Origin: Candidatus Dormiibacterota bacterium
GTDB taxonomy: Bacteria > Chloroflexota > Dormibacteria > Aeolococcales > Bog-877
NCBI GenBank assembly: GCA_027306885.1
Contig: DAHUYV010000033.1
Span: 1-37,690, forward strand
Length of the DNA: 37,690 nt
Reading direction: 5' to 3'
The notes below the pieces were generated by a model. That model made no database searches. It was not told the DNA's origin and worked only from the letters and a program-made list of their open reading frames with translations. Below are positions 7,675 to 16,239 of this stretch, in pieces. The translations under genes were made by a program, and so were the position numbers. Numbering within the stretch: the stretch's first letter is position 1; each line of letters opens with the position of its first letter.

Positions 7675-9150
7675 TCAGCCCACCTCGAGGGGCCGGCCGA
7701 GGTCGGCCGACTCCAGCTCCCGGACGTCGGCGAAGTGCCCGAACACGGCGGCGGCGGCCGCCATCTGTGGGCTGACCAGGTGGGTGCGCCCACCCGCCCC
7801 CTGGCGGCCTTCGAAGTTGCGGTTGGAGGTGGAGGCGCACCGCTCCCCCGGTGAAAGGATGTCGGGGTTCATCCCAAGGCACATCGAGCAGCCGGCCTCC
7901 AGCCACTCGAACCCCGCCTCCCGGAAGACCCGATCCAGCCCCTCGGCCTCGGCGGCCCGCTTCACCGACCCCGACCCGGGCACCACCATAGCCCGGACCC
8001 CGGAGTGGACTCGGCGGCCGGCGGCCACCCCGGCGGCGGCGCGCAGGTCCTCCAGCCGGCTGTTGGTGCAGGAGCCGATGAACACCCGGTCGACCGAGAT
8101 CTCCTGGATGGCGGTGCCCTCCTCCAGCCCCATGTAGGCAAGGGCGCGGGCGGCGGCCTCGCGCTCGGCACCGGGCTCCAGCTCCGCCAGCCGGGGGATC
8201 CGGCCCCCCACGGTCGCGGACATCGCCGGGGTGGTGCCCCAGGTCACGAAGGGGGCGAGCTGGGCGGCGTCCAGGACCACGGTGCGGTCGAAGACGGCGC
8301 CCTTGTCGGTGGCGAAGCTCAGCCAGCGCTCGGCCGCCCGGTCGAAGTCGGGCCCCTCGGGGACCGCCCGGCGACCCCGGAGGTAGGCCACGGTGGTCTG
8401 GTCGGGGGACACCAGCCCCGCCCGGGCGCCGGCCTCGATGGTCATGTTGCAGAGCGTCATGCGCCCCTCCATGCTGAGCCCGCGGATGGCGCTGCCGGTG
8501 TACTCGATCACCGATCCCCGGCCGCCGGCGACCCCGAGGCGCTGGATGATCCCGAGGGCGACATCCTTGGCGGTCACCCCCGCCGGGAGCTCGCCCTCCA
8601 CCCTGACCTCCAGCGTCGACGAGGGGGCCTGCCACAGGCACTGGGTCGCCAGCACCTGCTCCACCTCGGAGGTCCCGATGCCAAAGGCCAGCGCCCCGAG
8701 AGCGCCATGGGTGGCGGTGTGGGAGTCGCCGCAGACCACCGTGGTCCCCGGCTGGGAGAGTCCCAGCTCCGGACCCACCACGTGGACGATCCCCTGGCGG
8801 GCATGGTGCAGGTCGAGGAGGGGGATCTCCGCGGCAGCGCAGTTGGTGGCCAGCTGGCGGAGCTGCTCCCGTCCCACCGGGTCGGGGGAGGGGCGGCTGC
8901 GCTCCCAGGTGGGCACCACGTGGTCCATCACCGCCAGAGTCAGCTCCGGCCGCCGCACCGACCGGCCCTGCGCCCTCAGCCTGGAGAAGGCCTGGGGTGA
9001 GGTCACCTCGTGGACCAGATGCAGGTCAACGTACATGAGCATCCGCTGGTCGGGGTCCCCCGCCACCCGGTGCGACTCCCAGATCTTCCGGTACGCCGTT
9101 CGCCGGGGCGCGGGCGGGGCGGTGTCAACCTCCACGGTGTCTCCCTCCAT
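7675..9150 (-). CDS. leuC: 3-isopropylmalate dehydratase large subunit
   Basis: LeuC carries the [4Fe-4S] cluster of isopropylmalate isomerase. Seen in 491 residues: [25 protein letters not shown] (first cluster cysteine), and [10 protein letters not shown] with the other two cysteines, followed by [16 protein letters not shown] (substrate-binding arginines). The N-terminus is about 20 residues longer than usual (Pro/Ala-rich, before YRKIW), so a slightly later start cannot be excluded. The ATG at 9150 shares a base with the stop of the 114-codon ORF upstream (TGATG). Together with LeuD it performs the second step of leucine synthesis. Confidence 0.96.
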   Translation of the reverse strand: MEGDTVEVDTAPPAPRRTAYRKIWESHRVAGDPDQRMLMYVDLHLVHEVTSPQAFSRLRAQGRSVRRPELTLAVMDHVVPTWERSRPSPDPVGREQLRQLATNCAAAEIPLLDLHHARQGIVHVVGPELGLSQPGTTVVCGDSHTATHGALGALAFGIGTSEVEQVLATQCLWQAPSSTLEVRVEGELPAGVTAKDVALGIIQRLGVAGGRGSVIEYTGSAIRGLSMEGRMTLCNMTIEAGARAGLVSPDQTTVAYLRGRRAVPEGPDFDRAAERWLSFATDKGAVFDRTVVLDAAQLAPFVTWGTTPAMSATVGGRIPRLAELEPGAEREAAARALAYMGLEEGTAIQEISVDRVFIGSCTNSRLEDLRAAAGVAAGRRVHSGVRAMVVPGSGSVKRAAEAEGLDRVFREAGFEWLEAGCSMCLGMNPDILSPGERCASTSNRNFEGRQGAGGRTHLVSPQMAAAAAVFGHFADVRELESADLGRPLEVG

Positions 9151-9494
9151 CAGCCGGCGCCGGCCGCCGGAGCGTTCGCCAAGGGGTGGCGGGCCGTCTG
9201 GTCACAGCCCTCCGTCACGGGCCCGGTCGGGACCCAGAGGATGTTAGGGGAGTGGTCCCGGAGGACCCCGGGGCACCCCCGACCGATGGGGTCCACCCCG
9301 CCCCCCCGAACCCCCGTCTCCCCCCACCACCGCGGCCGGCGAGGCGGCCCCGGCAACGGCGCGGGGGTTGCGGCGGTGAATCCCGATCCGAGGGCCACGG
9401 CCGACGGCCCCACCACCCGCGCCGGCGCCATCGGCGCGGCGCCGAGGTCGGGACCGCAGCGGGCTTCTCCCGCCGCCGGCTGGGCGGTCCTCAC
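9150..9494 (-). CDS. Possible 114-aa ORF bridging leuB and leuC (hypothetical)
   Basis: The 341 bases between leuB and leuC contain one minus-strand reading frame that starts at a GTG overlapping the leuB stop (GTGA) and ends at a TGA overlapping the leuC ATG (TGATG). By hand count about 90% of its codons end in G or C, more than at positions 1 and 2, as expected for coding sequence in this genome. Against it: the product is rich in Pro, Gly, Ala and Arg with no recognisable domain, and random open frames are common at this GC. If it is not a gene, the gap is an ordinary untranslated spacer; I see no leader peptide or terminator in it. Confidence 0.3.
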   Translation of the reverse strand: MRTAQPAAGEARCGPDLGAAPMAPARVVGPSAVALGSGFTAATPAPLPGPPRRPRWWGETGVRGGGVDPIGRGCPGVLRDHSPNILWVPTGPVTEGCDQTARHPLANAPAAGAG

Positions 9495-10570
9495 GCCGAC
9501 CGCCGGAGCCACCCCACGACCTGCTGCGCGACCGCCTCGGTGCTGGCGTCGCCGCCCAGGTCAGGGGTCAGGACTCCCCCTCGAACCACCTCCGCCACCG
9601 CCGCGTCGACCGCCGCGGCGAGGTCGGCACGTCCCGCCGAGAGGCGGAGGAGCATCGCCGTCGCCGCGATCGCGCCGATGGGGTTGGCCACCCCCCGGCC
9701 CGCCAGCTCCGGGGCCGACCCGTGCACTGGCTCGTACAGCCAGGGGAGCTCCCCTCCCCCGCTGGCCGATGGCAGCACCCCGAGGGTGCCGGGCAGCGCC
9801 GCCGCCTCGTCGGTCAGGATGTCCCCGAAGAGGTTCTCGGTCACCACCACGTCGAAGCTCCGGGGCTGCTGCAGGAGGCGGAGGGCGAAGCTGTCGACCA
9901 GGCAGTGCTCGAGCTCCACGTCGGGGAACTCCCGCCCCACCTCGGTGGCCACCGCCCGCCAGAGCCGGGAGGTGGCCAGCACGTTGGCCTTGTCGACCGA
10001 GGTCACCCGGCGGCGCCGCTCCCGGGCCATCCGGAACGCCACCTCGCAGACGCGGCGCACCTCCAGCTCGCCGTACTCGGTGGTGTCGACCGCTCGGCGG
10101 TTGGGAGCGCGCCCCGCCTGCCCTTGGGGCCGGCCGAAGTAGGCCCCACCGGTGAGCTCCCGGACGAAGAGGATGTCGGTGCCGGCCACCCGCTCCGGTC
10201 GCAGCGGGCTCTGCCGCTCCAGGCCGGGCAGGACCCGCACCGGGCGCAGGTTGGCGAACGCCCCGAGAGCCCGGCGCAGAGCCAAAAGGCCGGCCTCCGG
10301 GCGCACCGGCAGCCCATCCCACCGGGGCCCGCCGACCGCCCCCAGGAGGATGGCTCCGGCCGAGAGCGCCGCCTCCCGGGTGGCGGCGGGGAGCGGGTCT
10401 GGGCCGGCGTCCAGCGCCACCCCCCCGATCGGCCGCCGCTCCACCTCCAGCTCGATGCCGCTGCCGGCCAGCGCCGCCCCCAGGACCAGGAGGGCGGCCT
10501 CGGTGACCTCGGGGCCCACCCCGTCGCCGGGGAGCACCAGGAGTTGGAGGGGGGTTGCCCCAAGGCTCAC
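9491..10570 (-). CDS. leuB: 3-isopropylmalate dehydrogenase
   Basis: Oxidises and decarboxylates 3-isopropylmalate to 2-oxoisocaproate using NAD+. The 359-residue protein shows LPGDGVGPEVTEAAL at the N-terminus, GAVGGPRWD, RELTGGAYFG, VDKANVLATSRLW, ENLFGDILTDEAAALPG (metal-binding aspartates) and the nucleotide-binding EPVHGSAPELAGRGVANPIGAI. The length fits the family. The GTG start overlaps the leuA stop as GTGA, so the two are translationally coupled. Confidence 0.96.
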   Translation of the reverse strand: MSLGATPLQLLVLPGDGVGPEVTEAALLVLGAALAGSGIELEVERRPIGGVALDAGPDPLPAATREAALSAGAILLGAVGGPRWDGLPVRPEAGLLALRRALGAFANLRPVRVLPGLERQSPLRPERVAGTDILFVRELTGGAYFGRPQGQAGRAPNRRAVDTTEYGELEVRRVCEVAFRMARERRRRVTSVDKANVLATSRLWRAVATEVGREFPDVELEHCLVDSFALRLLQQPRSFDVVVTENLFGDILTDEAAALPGTLGVLPSASGGGELPWLYEPVHGSAPELAGRGVANPIGAIAATAMLLRLSAGRADLAAAVDAAVAEVVRGGVLTPDLGGDASTEAVAQQVVGWLRRSA

Positions 10571-11784
10571 TGGGCAGCCGCCCCCGGCCGGTACCCGTGG
10601 ACCTCGCCCACGATCCGGATCAGCACCTCGTCCTCGACCTGCTTGCTGCCGTCGGCCACCTCCAGGAAGCGCGCCCACACCGCGGAGAGGTCACCGGCCG
10701 GAAGGTCCACCCCGATCCGGTGCAGCCGGTGGACCAGGGCGTGACGGCCGGAGCGGGCGGTGAGCACGATCTGGGTGCCGTCGGCGCCCACCTCCTCGGC
10801 GGCGATGATCTCGTAGGTGCGGCGGTCGCGCAGCACCCCGTGCTGGTGGACGCCGGAGGCGTGCGAGAAGGCGTTCCCACCCACCACTGGCTTGTTGGGG
10901 GGCACCCCGATGCCGGTGAGGGCGGCCACCATCCGGCTGGTGGGCACCAGCTCCCGGGCGTCCAGGTTGTCTCCCAGGCCGAGCAGCGGTCGACGCACCC
11001 GCAGGGCCATCGCCACCTCCTCGATCGCGGCGTTTCCGGCCCGCTCGCCCAGCCCGTTTATGCAGCCCTCCACCCGGCGGGCCCCGGCGGCGATCCCGGC
11101 GAGGGAGTTGGCGGTGGCCAGCCCCAGGTCGTCATGGCAGTGGACGCTGACCAGCACCCCCGCCATCCCCCGCACCTGGGACCGCACCGTGCTCACCAGC
11201 TCACCGAACTCGAACGGCAGGCAGTAGCCGGTGGTGTCCGGCAGGTTCACCACCCCAGCCCCGGCATCGACGGCCACCTGCACCGCCTCGCAGAGGTAGT
11301 CGGGGTCGGCCCGGCCGGCGTCCTCCGGGGAGAACTGGACCGTCGTGCAGAGCGAGCGGGCGTAGGACACCGCCTCCCTGATCCGGGCCAGCACCTGGGC
11401 CCGGTCCAGCCCCAGCTTCTCGGTGATGTGCACGTCGGAGACACCGATGAAGACGTGGATCAGGTGCCGGGAGGCGTCCCGCACCGCCTCGTGAACGGCG
11501 TCGATGTCCGAGCGCACCGCCCGTGCCAGTCCGGTCACGGCCGGGCCCTGGACCTCACGGGCGATGGTGCGCACCGCCTCCAGGTCCCCCGGCGAGGAGG
11601 CGGGGAAGCCCGCTTCGATCACGTCGACCTGAAGTCGGGCCAGCTGCCGGGCCACCTGCAGCTTGGCCAAGGGGTCCAGGCTGGCGCCCGGGGACTGCTC
11701 GCCGTCCCGCAGGGTCGTGTCGAAGAACTCGACGACATCGGCAGCGGGTGGCGCCGCCCCCCCCGATACGCCCTGCTCGCTCAC
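10567..11784 (-). CDS. leuA: 2-isopropylmalate synthase lacking the C-terminal regulatory domain
   Basis: First committed leucine step: condensation of acetyl-CoA with 2-oxoisovalerate. Seen: [17 protein letters not shown] (metal and oxo-acid site), [18 protein letters not shown] (metal-binding HxH), GLGERAGNA, and [15 protein letters not shown]. The 405-residue protein ends at [15 protein letters not shown], exactly where the E. coli enzyme (about 523 residues) enters its leucine-binding LeuA_dimer domain, so the feedback domain is absent. The stop is followed at once by leuB in a GTGA overlap, so this does not look like a frameshifted longer gene. The GTG start overlaps the ilvC stop. Operon context argues for leucine synthesis; a related enzyme such as citramalate synthase is a less likely reading. 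Confidence 0.9.
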   Translation of the reverse strand: MSEQGVSGGAAPPAADVVEFFDTTLRDGEQSPGASLDPLAKLQVARQLARLQVDVIEAGFPASSPGDLEAVRTIAREVQGPAVTGLARAVRSDIDAVHEAVRDASRHLIHVFIGVSDVHITEKLGLDRAQVLARIREAVSYARSLCTTVQFSPEDAGRADPDYLCEAVQVAVDAGAGVVNLPDTTGYCLPFEFGELVSTVRSQVRGMAGVLVSVHCHDDLGLATANSLAGIAAGARRVEGCINGLGERAGNAAIEEVAMALRVRRPLLGLGDNLDARELVPTSRMVAALTGIGVPPNKPVVGGNAFSHASGVHQHGVLRDRRTYEIIAAEEVGADGTQIVLTARSGRHALVHRLHRIGVDLPAGDLSAVWARFLEVADGSKQVEDEVLIRIVGEVHGYRPGAAAQ

Positions 11785-12806
11785 GACCGCTCTCCCGCCG
11801 CCACCGGCACCTCGGCCACCGGCTGGATCCAGGACATCCGGGAGCGGAGGCGCGATCCCACCTCCTCGATCTGGTGCTGGGACTCCCGCTCCCGACGGTC
11901 GAGGAATTCCCGGCGGCCGGAGCGGTTCTCGTCGATCCAGGCCTCGGCGAAGGTTCCGTCCTGGATCCGGGCGAGGATCGTCCGCATCCGATCGCGGACC
12001 CCCTGGTCGATGAGGAACTCCCCACTCTGGTAGTCGCCGTACTCGGCGGTGTCGCTGACGCTGTAGCGCATGAGGGAGATCCCTCCCTGGTACATGAGGT
12101 CGACGATCAGCTTGAGCTCGTGCAGGCACTCGAAGTAGGCCAGCTCCGGCTGGTAGCCCGCCTCGGTGAGGGTCTCGAAGCCGGCCTTCACCAGCGCCGA
12201 GACCCCGCCGCAGAGCACCGCCTGCTCCCCGAAGAGGTCGGTCTCTGTCTCCTCGCGGAAGGTGGTGTGGAGGACGCCGGCGCGGGTCGCCCCGAGCCCC
12301 CTGGCGTAGGCCAGCGTCCGGGGCAGCGCCCTCCCGGTGTGGTCCTGGTGGATCGCCAGGAGAGCCGGGCAGCCGATCTGCTCTCGGAAGCAGGAGCGGA
12401 CCATGTGGCCGGGGGCCTTGGGCGCCACCATCGCCACGTCGCAGTCCCGGGGCGGGATGACGGTCCCGTAGTGGATGGAGAACCCGTGGGCGAAGAGAAG
12501 GAGGCAGCCGGGCTGGAGCGCCTCCCCCAGCCCCTCGTGGAAGAGTCGCGCCTGCTCGTGGTCGGGCACCAGCACCATCACCACGTCGGCTCCGCTGGCC
12601 GCCGCCGCCGGGTCCAGGACCTCGAAGCCGTCGGCCGCAGCCTTGGCCCGGCTGCGGCTCTGGGGCAGCAGTCCGACCCGCACCCGGTAGCCGCTGTCGC
12701 GCAGGTTCTGGGCGTGCGCGTGGCCCTGGCTGCCGTACCCGAGCACGGCCACCGTGGCCCCCTCGAGCTGGCCGGGGTCGGCGTCCTCGTCGTAGTACAT
12801 CTGCAT
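11781..12806 (-). CDS. ilvC: Ketol-acid reductoisomerase (class I)
   Basis: Isomerises and reduces acetolactate (or acetohydroxybutyrate) to the dihydroxy acids, using Mg2+ and NADPH. The 341-residue, short class I protein shows [21 protein letters not shown] (Rossmann fold), the 2'-phosphate-contacting loop [58 protein letters not shown] (metal-binding Asp/Glu) and [17 protein letters not shown]. It begins 5 bases after the ilvN stop, and its own TGA forms a GTGA overlap with leuA. Confidence 0.97.
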   Translation of the reverse strand: MQMYYDEDADPGQLEGATVAVLGYGSQGHAHAQNLRDSGYRVRVGLLPQSRSRAKAAADGFEVLDPAAAASGADVVMVLVPDHEQARLFHEGLGEALQPGCLLLFAHGFSIHYGTVIPPRDCDVAMVAPKAPGHMVRSCFREQIGCPALLAIHQDHTGRALPRTLAYARGLGATRAGVLHTTFREETETDLFGEQAVLCGGVSALVKAGFETLTEAGYQPELAYFECLHELKLIVDLMYQGGISLMRYSVSDTAEYGDYQSGEFLIDQGVRDRMRTILARIQDGTFAEAWIDENRSGRREFLDRRERESQHQIEEVGSRLRSRMSWIQPVAEVPVAAGERS

Positions 12807-12811
12807 CGGGC

Positions 12812-13342
12812 TCAGCCCTCCTCTTGAGTGATCGGCTCATGCCGCCCGCCGGTCGTGGCGAGGGCGATCGGCCGGCTGCAGACCCAGTCCCGCAGCCGCA
12901 TCGACGTGAACGCCTTCCGAGCGGCCTCCAGCAGTTGCGGCGGCCCCGAGAGGGCCGCCAGCAGCCGCTCCGCGCTGCGCTCCACCACCTGGGCCCCGAA
13001 CCGCTCCAGCTCCCGCTCCAGCCCCTTCGCCCTGGGGTCGGGGAAGTCGAACAGGCCCACCGCCCACTCGGAAGGCGCCTCCTCGGTGAGGTCCGCCACC
13101 TCGACCACGTCGATCAGCTTGGCCAGCTGGAGAGCCGCCTGGGCGGGGGGCTGACGGCCGGTGTCCACCCGCAACCAGAGGCAGAGCTCCCCTTGCCGTG
13201 ACCCCTCTCCCACAGCGCAGCTGAGAAGGCGGTGGCCGCGCCGGCTGAGGCAGTTGGTGACCCGCTGCAGAACCCCGGGGCGGTCCTCCACCCGCACCGA
13301 GATCAGCCGCGCCCCCGAGGCCTGGGGAGGCGCCAGGGTCAC
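12812..13342 (-). CDS. ilvN: Acetolactate synthase small (regulatory) subunit
   Basis: Regulatory partner of IlvB that confers valine feedback inhibition. The N-terminal ACT domain reads [25 protein letters not shown]; a linker with [14 protein letters not shown] matches the conserved family segment, then an ALS_ss_C-type domain follows. I place the start at the GTG overlapping the ilvB TGA (GTGA), giving 176 residues with GGAG about 11 bases upstream; another GTG four codons earlier at 13354 is possible. The ACT core is divergent ([17 protein letters not shown] instead of the usual SLTVG... segment), so effector specificity may differ. Confidence 0.92.
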   Translation of the reverse strand: MTLAPPQASGARLISVRVEDRPGVLQRVTNCLSRRGHRLLSCAVGEGSRQGELCLWLRVDTGRQPPAQAALQLAKLIDVVEVADLTEEAPSEWAVGLFDFPDPRAKGLERELERFGAQVVERSAERLLAALSGPPQLLEAARKAFTSMRLRDWVCSRPIALATTGGRHEPITQEEG

Positions 13343-15072
13343 GGGTACGGGCACTCCACGAACTCGGAGAGCGCCCCGCCGAGCGGGACTATGGGGAAGA
13401 TCCCCGCCTCCGGGTCGATCCGAAAGTCGACCACCGCCGGCCCGGGGTGGGCGATGGCGGCGTCCAGGGCCGGCCCCACCTCATCATGCCTCTCGACCAC
13501 TGCTCCGAAGCATCCGAAGGCCCGGGCCAGCATCGAGAAGTCGGGGGTCACCAGGTGGTCCACCTGGGAGCGGACCCCTCCGTAGAAGTCGTCCTGGAAC
13601 TGGCGGACCATGCCGAGCTGGCGGTTGTCGAGGATCAGCACCTTGACCGGGAGCTGGGCCTCGACCGCGGTGGCCAGCTCCTGGAGGGTCATCACCAGCC
13701 CGCCCTCGCCGCAGACGGCGAACACCCGCCGGTCCGGGTTGGCGGCCTGCGCCCCCACCGCGGCCGGGAGGGCGAACCCCATCGTCCCCTGACCCCCCGA
13801 GTTGAGGAAGATCCCCGGCTCGCCGCCGGTCCAGCTCATCGCCGCCCACATCTGGTTGAGCCCGACGTCGGCGACCGTGATGTCGCCCCGGCGCCGCCTC
13901 GAGTAGTAGGCGGAGAGCACCTCCTGGGGCTGGAGGCGGCCGTTGCGGGGATGGCGGAGCGGGTGGCGCTCCCGCCAGCCGTCCACCTGCCGGCGCCACT
14001 CCGGACGCGCCTGCGGCCGCACCGCGACGCAGAGGCGCTCCAGCACCTCCCGGGCGTCGCCCACGATCTGGCAGTCGGCGTCCACGGTCTTGCCCAGCTC
14101 CGCCGGGTCGATGTTGATGTGGATGATGTGCTCCGCCCGGGGCGCGAAGCCGTCCAACCGGCAGGTCACCCGGTCGTCGGCGCGCATCCCCACCATCACC
14201 AGGCAGTCGCACTCGCTCACCGCCAGGTTGCAGTACCCGGTCCCCATGAAGCCGACCAGCCCGAGGCCCAGCGGGTGCGGGCTGGGGAAGACGCCGGTCC
14301 CGAGGAGGGTCGTCCCCACCGGGGCGTCGACGGTCTCGGCCAGCCGCCGCAGCACCTCTTCGGCCCCGGCGATCGCGACCCCGCGGCCGGCGAGGATCAC
14401 CGGCCTCCGGGCAGCCCCCAGGTGGGCGGCGGCGGCGGCGATCTGGCGGTCGGGGGGCTCGGTTGGAGCACGGTGCACCCGGTGCCGGCCCAGCGGGCGC
14501 TTGAGCCCCACCAGGGCCTGCTGCACGTCCTTGGGGATGTCGATCAGCACCGCTCCCGGCCGACCGGTGCGGGCGACGTGGAACGCCTCCGCCACGATCT
14601 CCTCCAGGTCGTCGGCGTGCTGCACCTGGTAGCTGTGCTTGGTCACCGAGAGGCAGGAGCCGATGACATCGGACTCCTGGAAGGCGTCGGTTCCGATGGT
14701 GGGGGCCGCCACCTGGCCGGTGATCGCCACCACCGGGACCGAGTCGAAGTGGGCGGTGGCCAGGCCGGTGATCAGGTTCAGCGCTCCGGGACCGGAGGTG
14801 GCGAGGCACACGCCCACCCGGCCACTGGCCCTGGCGTAGCCGTCGGCCATGTGCGCCGCCCCCTGTTCGTGGCGGACCAGGATGTGGCGGATCGGGAAGT
14901 CGGGCAGGTGCTGGTAGATGGGGAGGTTGGCTCCTCCGGGGATGCCGAAGACGGTGTCCACCCCCTCGCGCACCAGAGCCGCGAGCAACGCCTGGGCCCC
15001 GCACTGCGAGGGCAGGACCTCCAGCTCGGGCCCGGGCTCGAACTCACTCCGGAAGGCGGCGAGGGAGGCCAC
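13339..15072 (-). CDS. ilvB: Acetolactate synthase large (catalytic) subunit
   Basis: Thiamine-diphosphate enzyme making acetolactate and acetohydroxybutyrate. The 577-residue protein has an N-terminal pyrimidine-binding domain with VFGIPGGANLPIY and RHEQGAAHMADGYAR (Glu near residue 69, activates ThDP), a central FAD/DHS-like domain, and a C-terminal ThDP domain. In that domain the usual GDG...NN motif reads G-E-G (about 455-457) ... D-N (NRQLGMV), a conservative but uncommon change at a metal ligand. The GTG start lies 5 bases after the 63-aa gene. The first 20 residues are not conserved. Confidence 0.95.
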   Translation of the reverse strand: MASLAAFRSEFEPGPELEVLPSQCGAQALLAALVREGVDTVFGIPGGANLPIYQHLPDFPIRHILVRHEQGAAHMADGYARASGRVGVCLATSGPGALNLITGLATAHFDSVPVVAITGQVAAPTIGTDAFQESDVIGSCLSVTKHSYQVQHADDLEEIVAEAFHVARTGRPGAVLIDIPKDVQQALVGLKRPLGRHRVHRAPTEPPDRQIAAAAAHLGAARRPVILAGRGVAIAGAEEVLRRLAETVDAPVGTTLLGTGVFPSPHPLGLGLVGFMGTGYCNLAVSECDCLVMVGMRADDRVTCRLDGFAPRAEHIIHINIDPAELGKTVDADCQIVGDAREVLERLCVAVRPQARPEWRRQVDGWRERHPLRHPRNGRLQPQEVLSAYYSRRRRGDITVADVGLNQMWAAMSWTGGEPGIFLNSGGQGTMGFALPAAVGAQAANPDRRVFAVCGEGGLVMTLQELATAVEAQLPVKVLILDNRQLGMVRQFQDDFYGGVRSQVDHLVTPDFSMLARAFGCFGAVVERHDEVGPALDAAIAHPGPAVVDFRIDPEAGIFPIVPLGGALSEFVECPYP

Positions 15073-15077
15073 TTCGC

Positions 15078-15269
15078 CTACCAGTCGGTGCTGTAGGCGC
15101 TGGCGATGGCGGCGGTCACCGAGGCGTCGGCCGCCAGCTTGCGGACCTCGCGGTCGGGCTCGGCGGCGCGGTGGCGGTCGACCCAGTTGCGACCCGCCTC
15201 GCCCAGCTTGATGTCCTCGGGCAGGTGGTCCGCCCCCGCGGTGGGTTCGGGCTGCGGATGTTGGTTCAT
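15078..15269 (-). CDS. 63-aa hypothetical protein, first gene of the ilv-leu operon
   Basis: A short, charged, hydrophilic protein (63 residues; DREVRKLAADASV core, STDW C-terminus) without cysteine or membrane segment. I recognise no family. It is probably real: the ATG follows a near-perfect GAGGAGG ribosome site by about 6 bases, it lies directly after the operon's attenuator hairpin, and its stop is 5 bases before the ilvB start. A role linked to acetolactate synthase is only guilt by association. It could also help hand ribosomes to ilvB, whose own ribosome site is weak. Confidence 0.7.
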   Translation of the reverse strand: MNQHPQPEPTAGADHLPEDIKLGEAGRNWVDRHRAAEPDREVRKLAADASVTAAIASAYSTDW

Positions 15270-15289
15270 GTCGTCTCCTCCTCGTGGGT

Positions 15290-15320
15290 AAAAAAAAGCC
15301 CCCCGGGGTTACCGGGGGGC
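15290..15320 (-). terminator. Intrinsic terminator of the ilv-leu attenuator
   Basis: Read on the minus strand: GCCCCCCGG, loop TAACC, CCGGGGGGC, then eight consecutive T (plus-strand A-run 15290-15297). This is a textbook 9-bp rho-independent terminator. It stands between the operon promoter and its first ribosome site, only about 14 bases upstream of GAGGAGG, so it must be conditional for the operon to be expressed. Confidence 0.88.
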
Positions 15321-15347
15321 CGAAAGCTCCGTCCAGGTGCGCAGACG

Positions 15348-15431
15348 TTAGCTGACGTGCCCTCCTGCAATTGGGCGTACTAGAGCCAGGCGGCTCTCGG
15401 GGGCGGTCAGGGTGCGCGCTTGCTCGTTCAA
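15348..15431 (-). CDS. Putative ilv-leu operon leader peptide (27 aa)
   Basis: Between the promoter and the terminator lies a 28-codon ORF, TTG ... TAA. Its second half reads R-L-A-L-V-R-P-I-A-G-G-H-V-S: two Leu, two Val and one Ile within 12 residues. Codons 17-18 are CTA-GTA and codon 21 is ATT, A/T-ending choices that are rare in this genome. A 6-bp hairpin (15382-15397, AGAGCC/GGCTCT) overlaps the control codons. This fits ribosome-mediated attenuation, where stalling at scarce branched-chain aminoacyl-tRNA prevents the downstream terminator. The start codon is the weak point: TTG, only about 3 bases from the predicted transcription start, with no Shine-Dalgarno. Confidence 0.55.
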   Translation of the reverse strand: MNEQARTLTAPESRLALVRPIAGGHVS

Positions 15432-15440
15432 GGTGGCGTA

Positions 15441-15469
15441 GGTATACCAGCCACGGGCCGGAGAGTCAA
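15441..15469 (-). promoter_or_regulatory. Promoter of the ilv-leu operon
   Basis: On the minus strand TTGACT (15469-15464) and TATACC (15446-15441) are separated by exactly 17 bases, a near-consensus primary sigma-factor promoter. The expected transcription start is near 15434, just before the leader ORF and about 135 bases before the terminator U-tract. Confidence 0.78.
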
Positions 15470-15552
15470 GCGGAGCGCCAATCTGTGTCCGGGATGAAGC
15501 AGCTGGTGACGGTCCGGTCTGGGAGCGGCGACCGCGCAGCGCCCCCTTCGGC

Positions 15553-16239
15553 TCAGAGCGGCAGGCCCGCCTCCAGCAGTGCCAGCGCCTCGTCCATCTG
15601 CTGCATTCGTTGGTCGCTCAGCGCCAGAGCCACGATCTCGCGGGCGTCCCCCTGGCCCTCGTCGGCGACGGGCAGGTACGCCCCCATCAGCGCCCCCAGC
15701 AGGGCTCCGGTGAAGGTGCGCACCGGAAGCGCCTCGGGGGCGCTCCCCACCCGCTCGGCCACCGCCTCGGCAAACAGCCGGAAGGCGCGGAGCAGCTCGT
15801 CGATGAAACGCGCCCTGATCTCGGGAACCGAGAGCTGGAGGATCGCCCGCTCCTGCTCGAGGGCGAGCTCCTCAGGGCTGAGCTCGCCGAGGACGGCGGC
15901 CAGCTGGTGGATCGCGGCCCGGGCGGCCTGGACCGGGGTTAGCTCCCGGGGTTGAGCCCGAAAGGCGTCCAGCATCAGCCGGTCGTAGTCGTCCCGGATG
16001 ACGACGTCCTCCTTGGTCGGGAAGTAGCGGAAGACGGTGCTGGGAGACACCTCGGCGGCGGCGGCGATCTGCTCCACGGTGGTGCCCTCGTATCCCTGGT
16101 CGAGGAAGAGCCGGATCGCCTGCCGCTGGATGGCGGTCCTGGTCCTGGCCTTCTTGCGCTCCCGCAGCCCGGGGGCGGGCCCCGGGCCCAGGTCGGCGGC
16201 ACTCATGGCGATGATGCTAGCGCCGCTTCGAGCGCTCAC
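15553..16239 (-). CDS. TetR family transcriptional regulator
   Basis: N-terminal helix-turn-helix: RKKARTRTAIQRQAIRLFLDQGYEGTTVEQIAAAAEVSPSTVFRYF is the TetR_N signature, followed by PTKEDVV. An all-helical ligand-binding domain of about 150 residues follows. It lies immediately after the MFS exporter gene. The GTG start overlaps the exporter's TGA (GTGA), and a second possible start is the ATG at 16206. A TetR gene co-transcribed with a multidrug exporter is normally its drug-responsive repressor. The likely operator is the palindrome upstream of the exporter gene. The operon does not continue: the 15470-15552 gap leads to the separately promoted ilv operon. Confidence 0.92.
   Translation of the reverse strand: MSARSGASIIAMSAADLGPGPAPGLRERKKARTRTAIQRQAIRLFLDQGYEGTTVEQIAAAAEVSPSTVFRYFPTKEDVVIRDDYDRLMLDAFRAQPRELTPVQAARAAIHQLAAVLGELSPEELALEQERAILQLSVPEIRARFIDELLRAFRLFAEAVAERVGSAPEALPVRTFTGALLGALMGAYLPVADEGQGDAREIVALALSDQRMQQMDEALALLEAGLPL

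Noticed and set aside
9150-9490. Second attenuator between leuB and leuC
   Set aside because: There is no terminator hairpin with a U-tract and no Leu-rich short ORF in the gap.
10567-12840. leuA as a 757-residue fusion
   Set aside because: The part before residue about 350 is the wrong frame of ilvC. The real leuA starts at the GTG overlapping the ilvC stop.
13447-15096. A 549-codon plus-strand ORF opposite ilvB
   Set aside because: It is composed of shadow codons and lacks homology, while ilvB on the other strand is unmistakable.
15290-15469. T-box riboswitch in the ilv leader
   Set aside because: I cannot find the conserved T-box sequence (AGGGTGGNACCGCG-like) or room for the specifier stem. 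A leader-peptide attenuator explains the region better.
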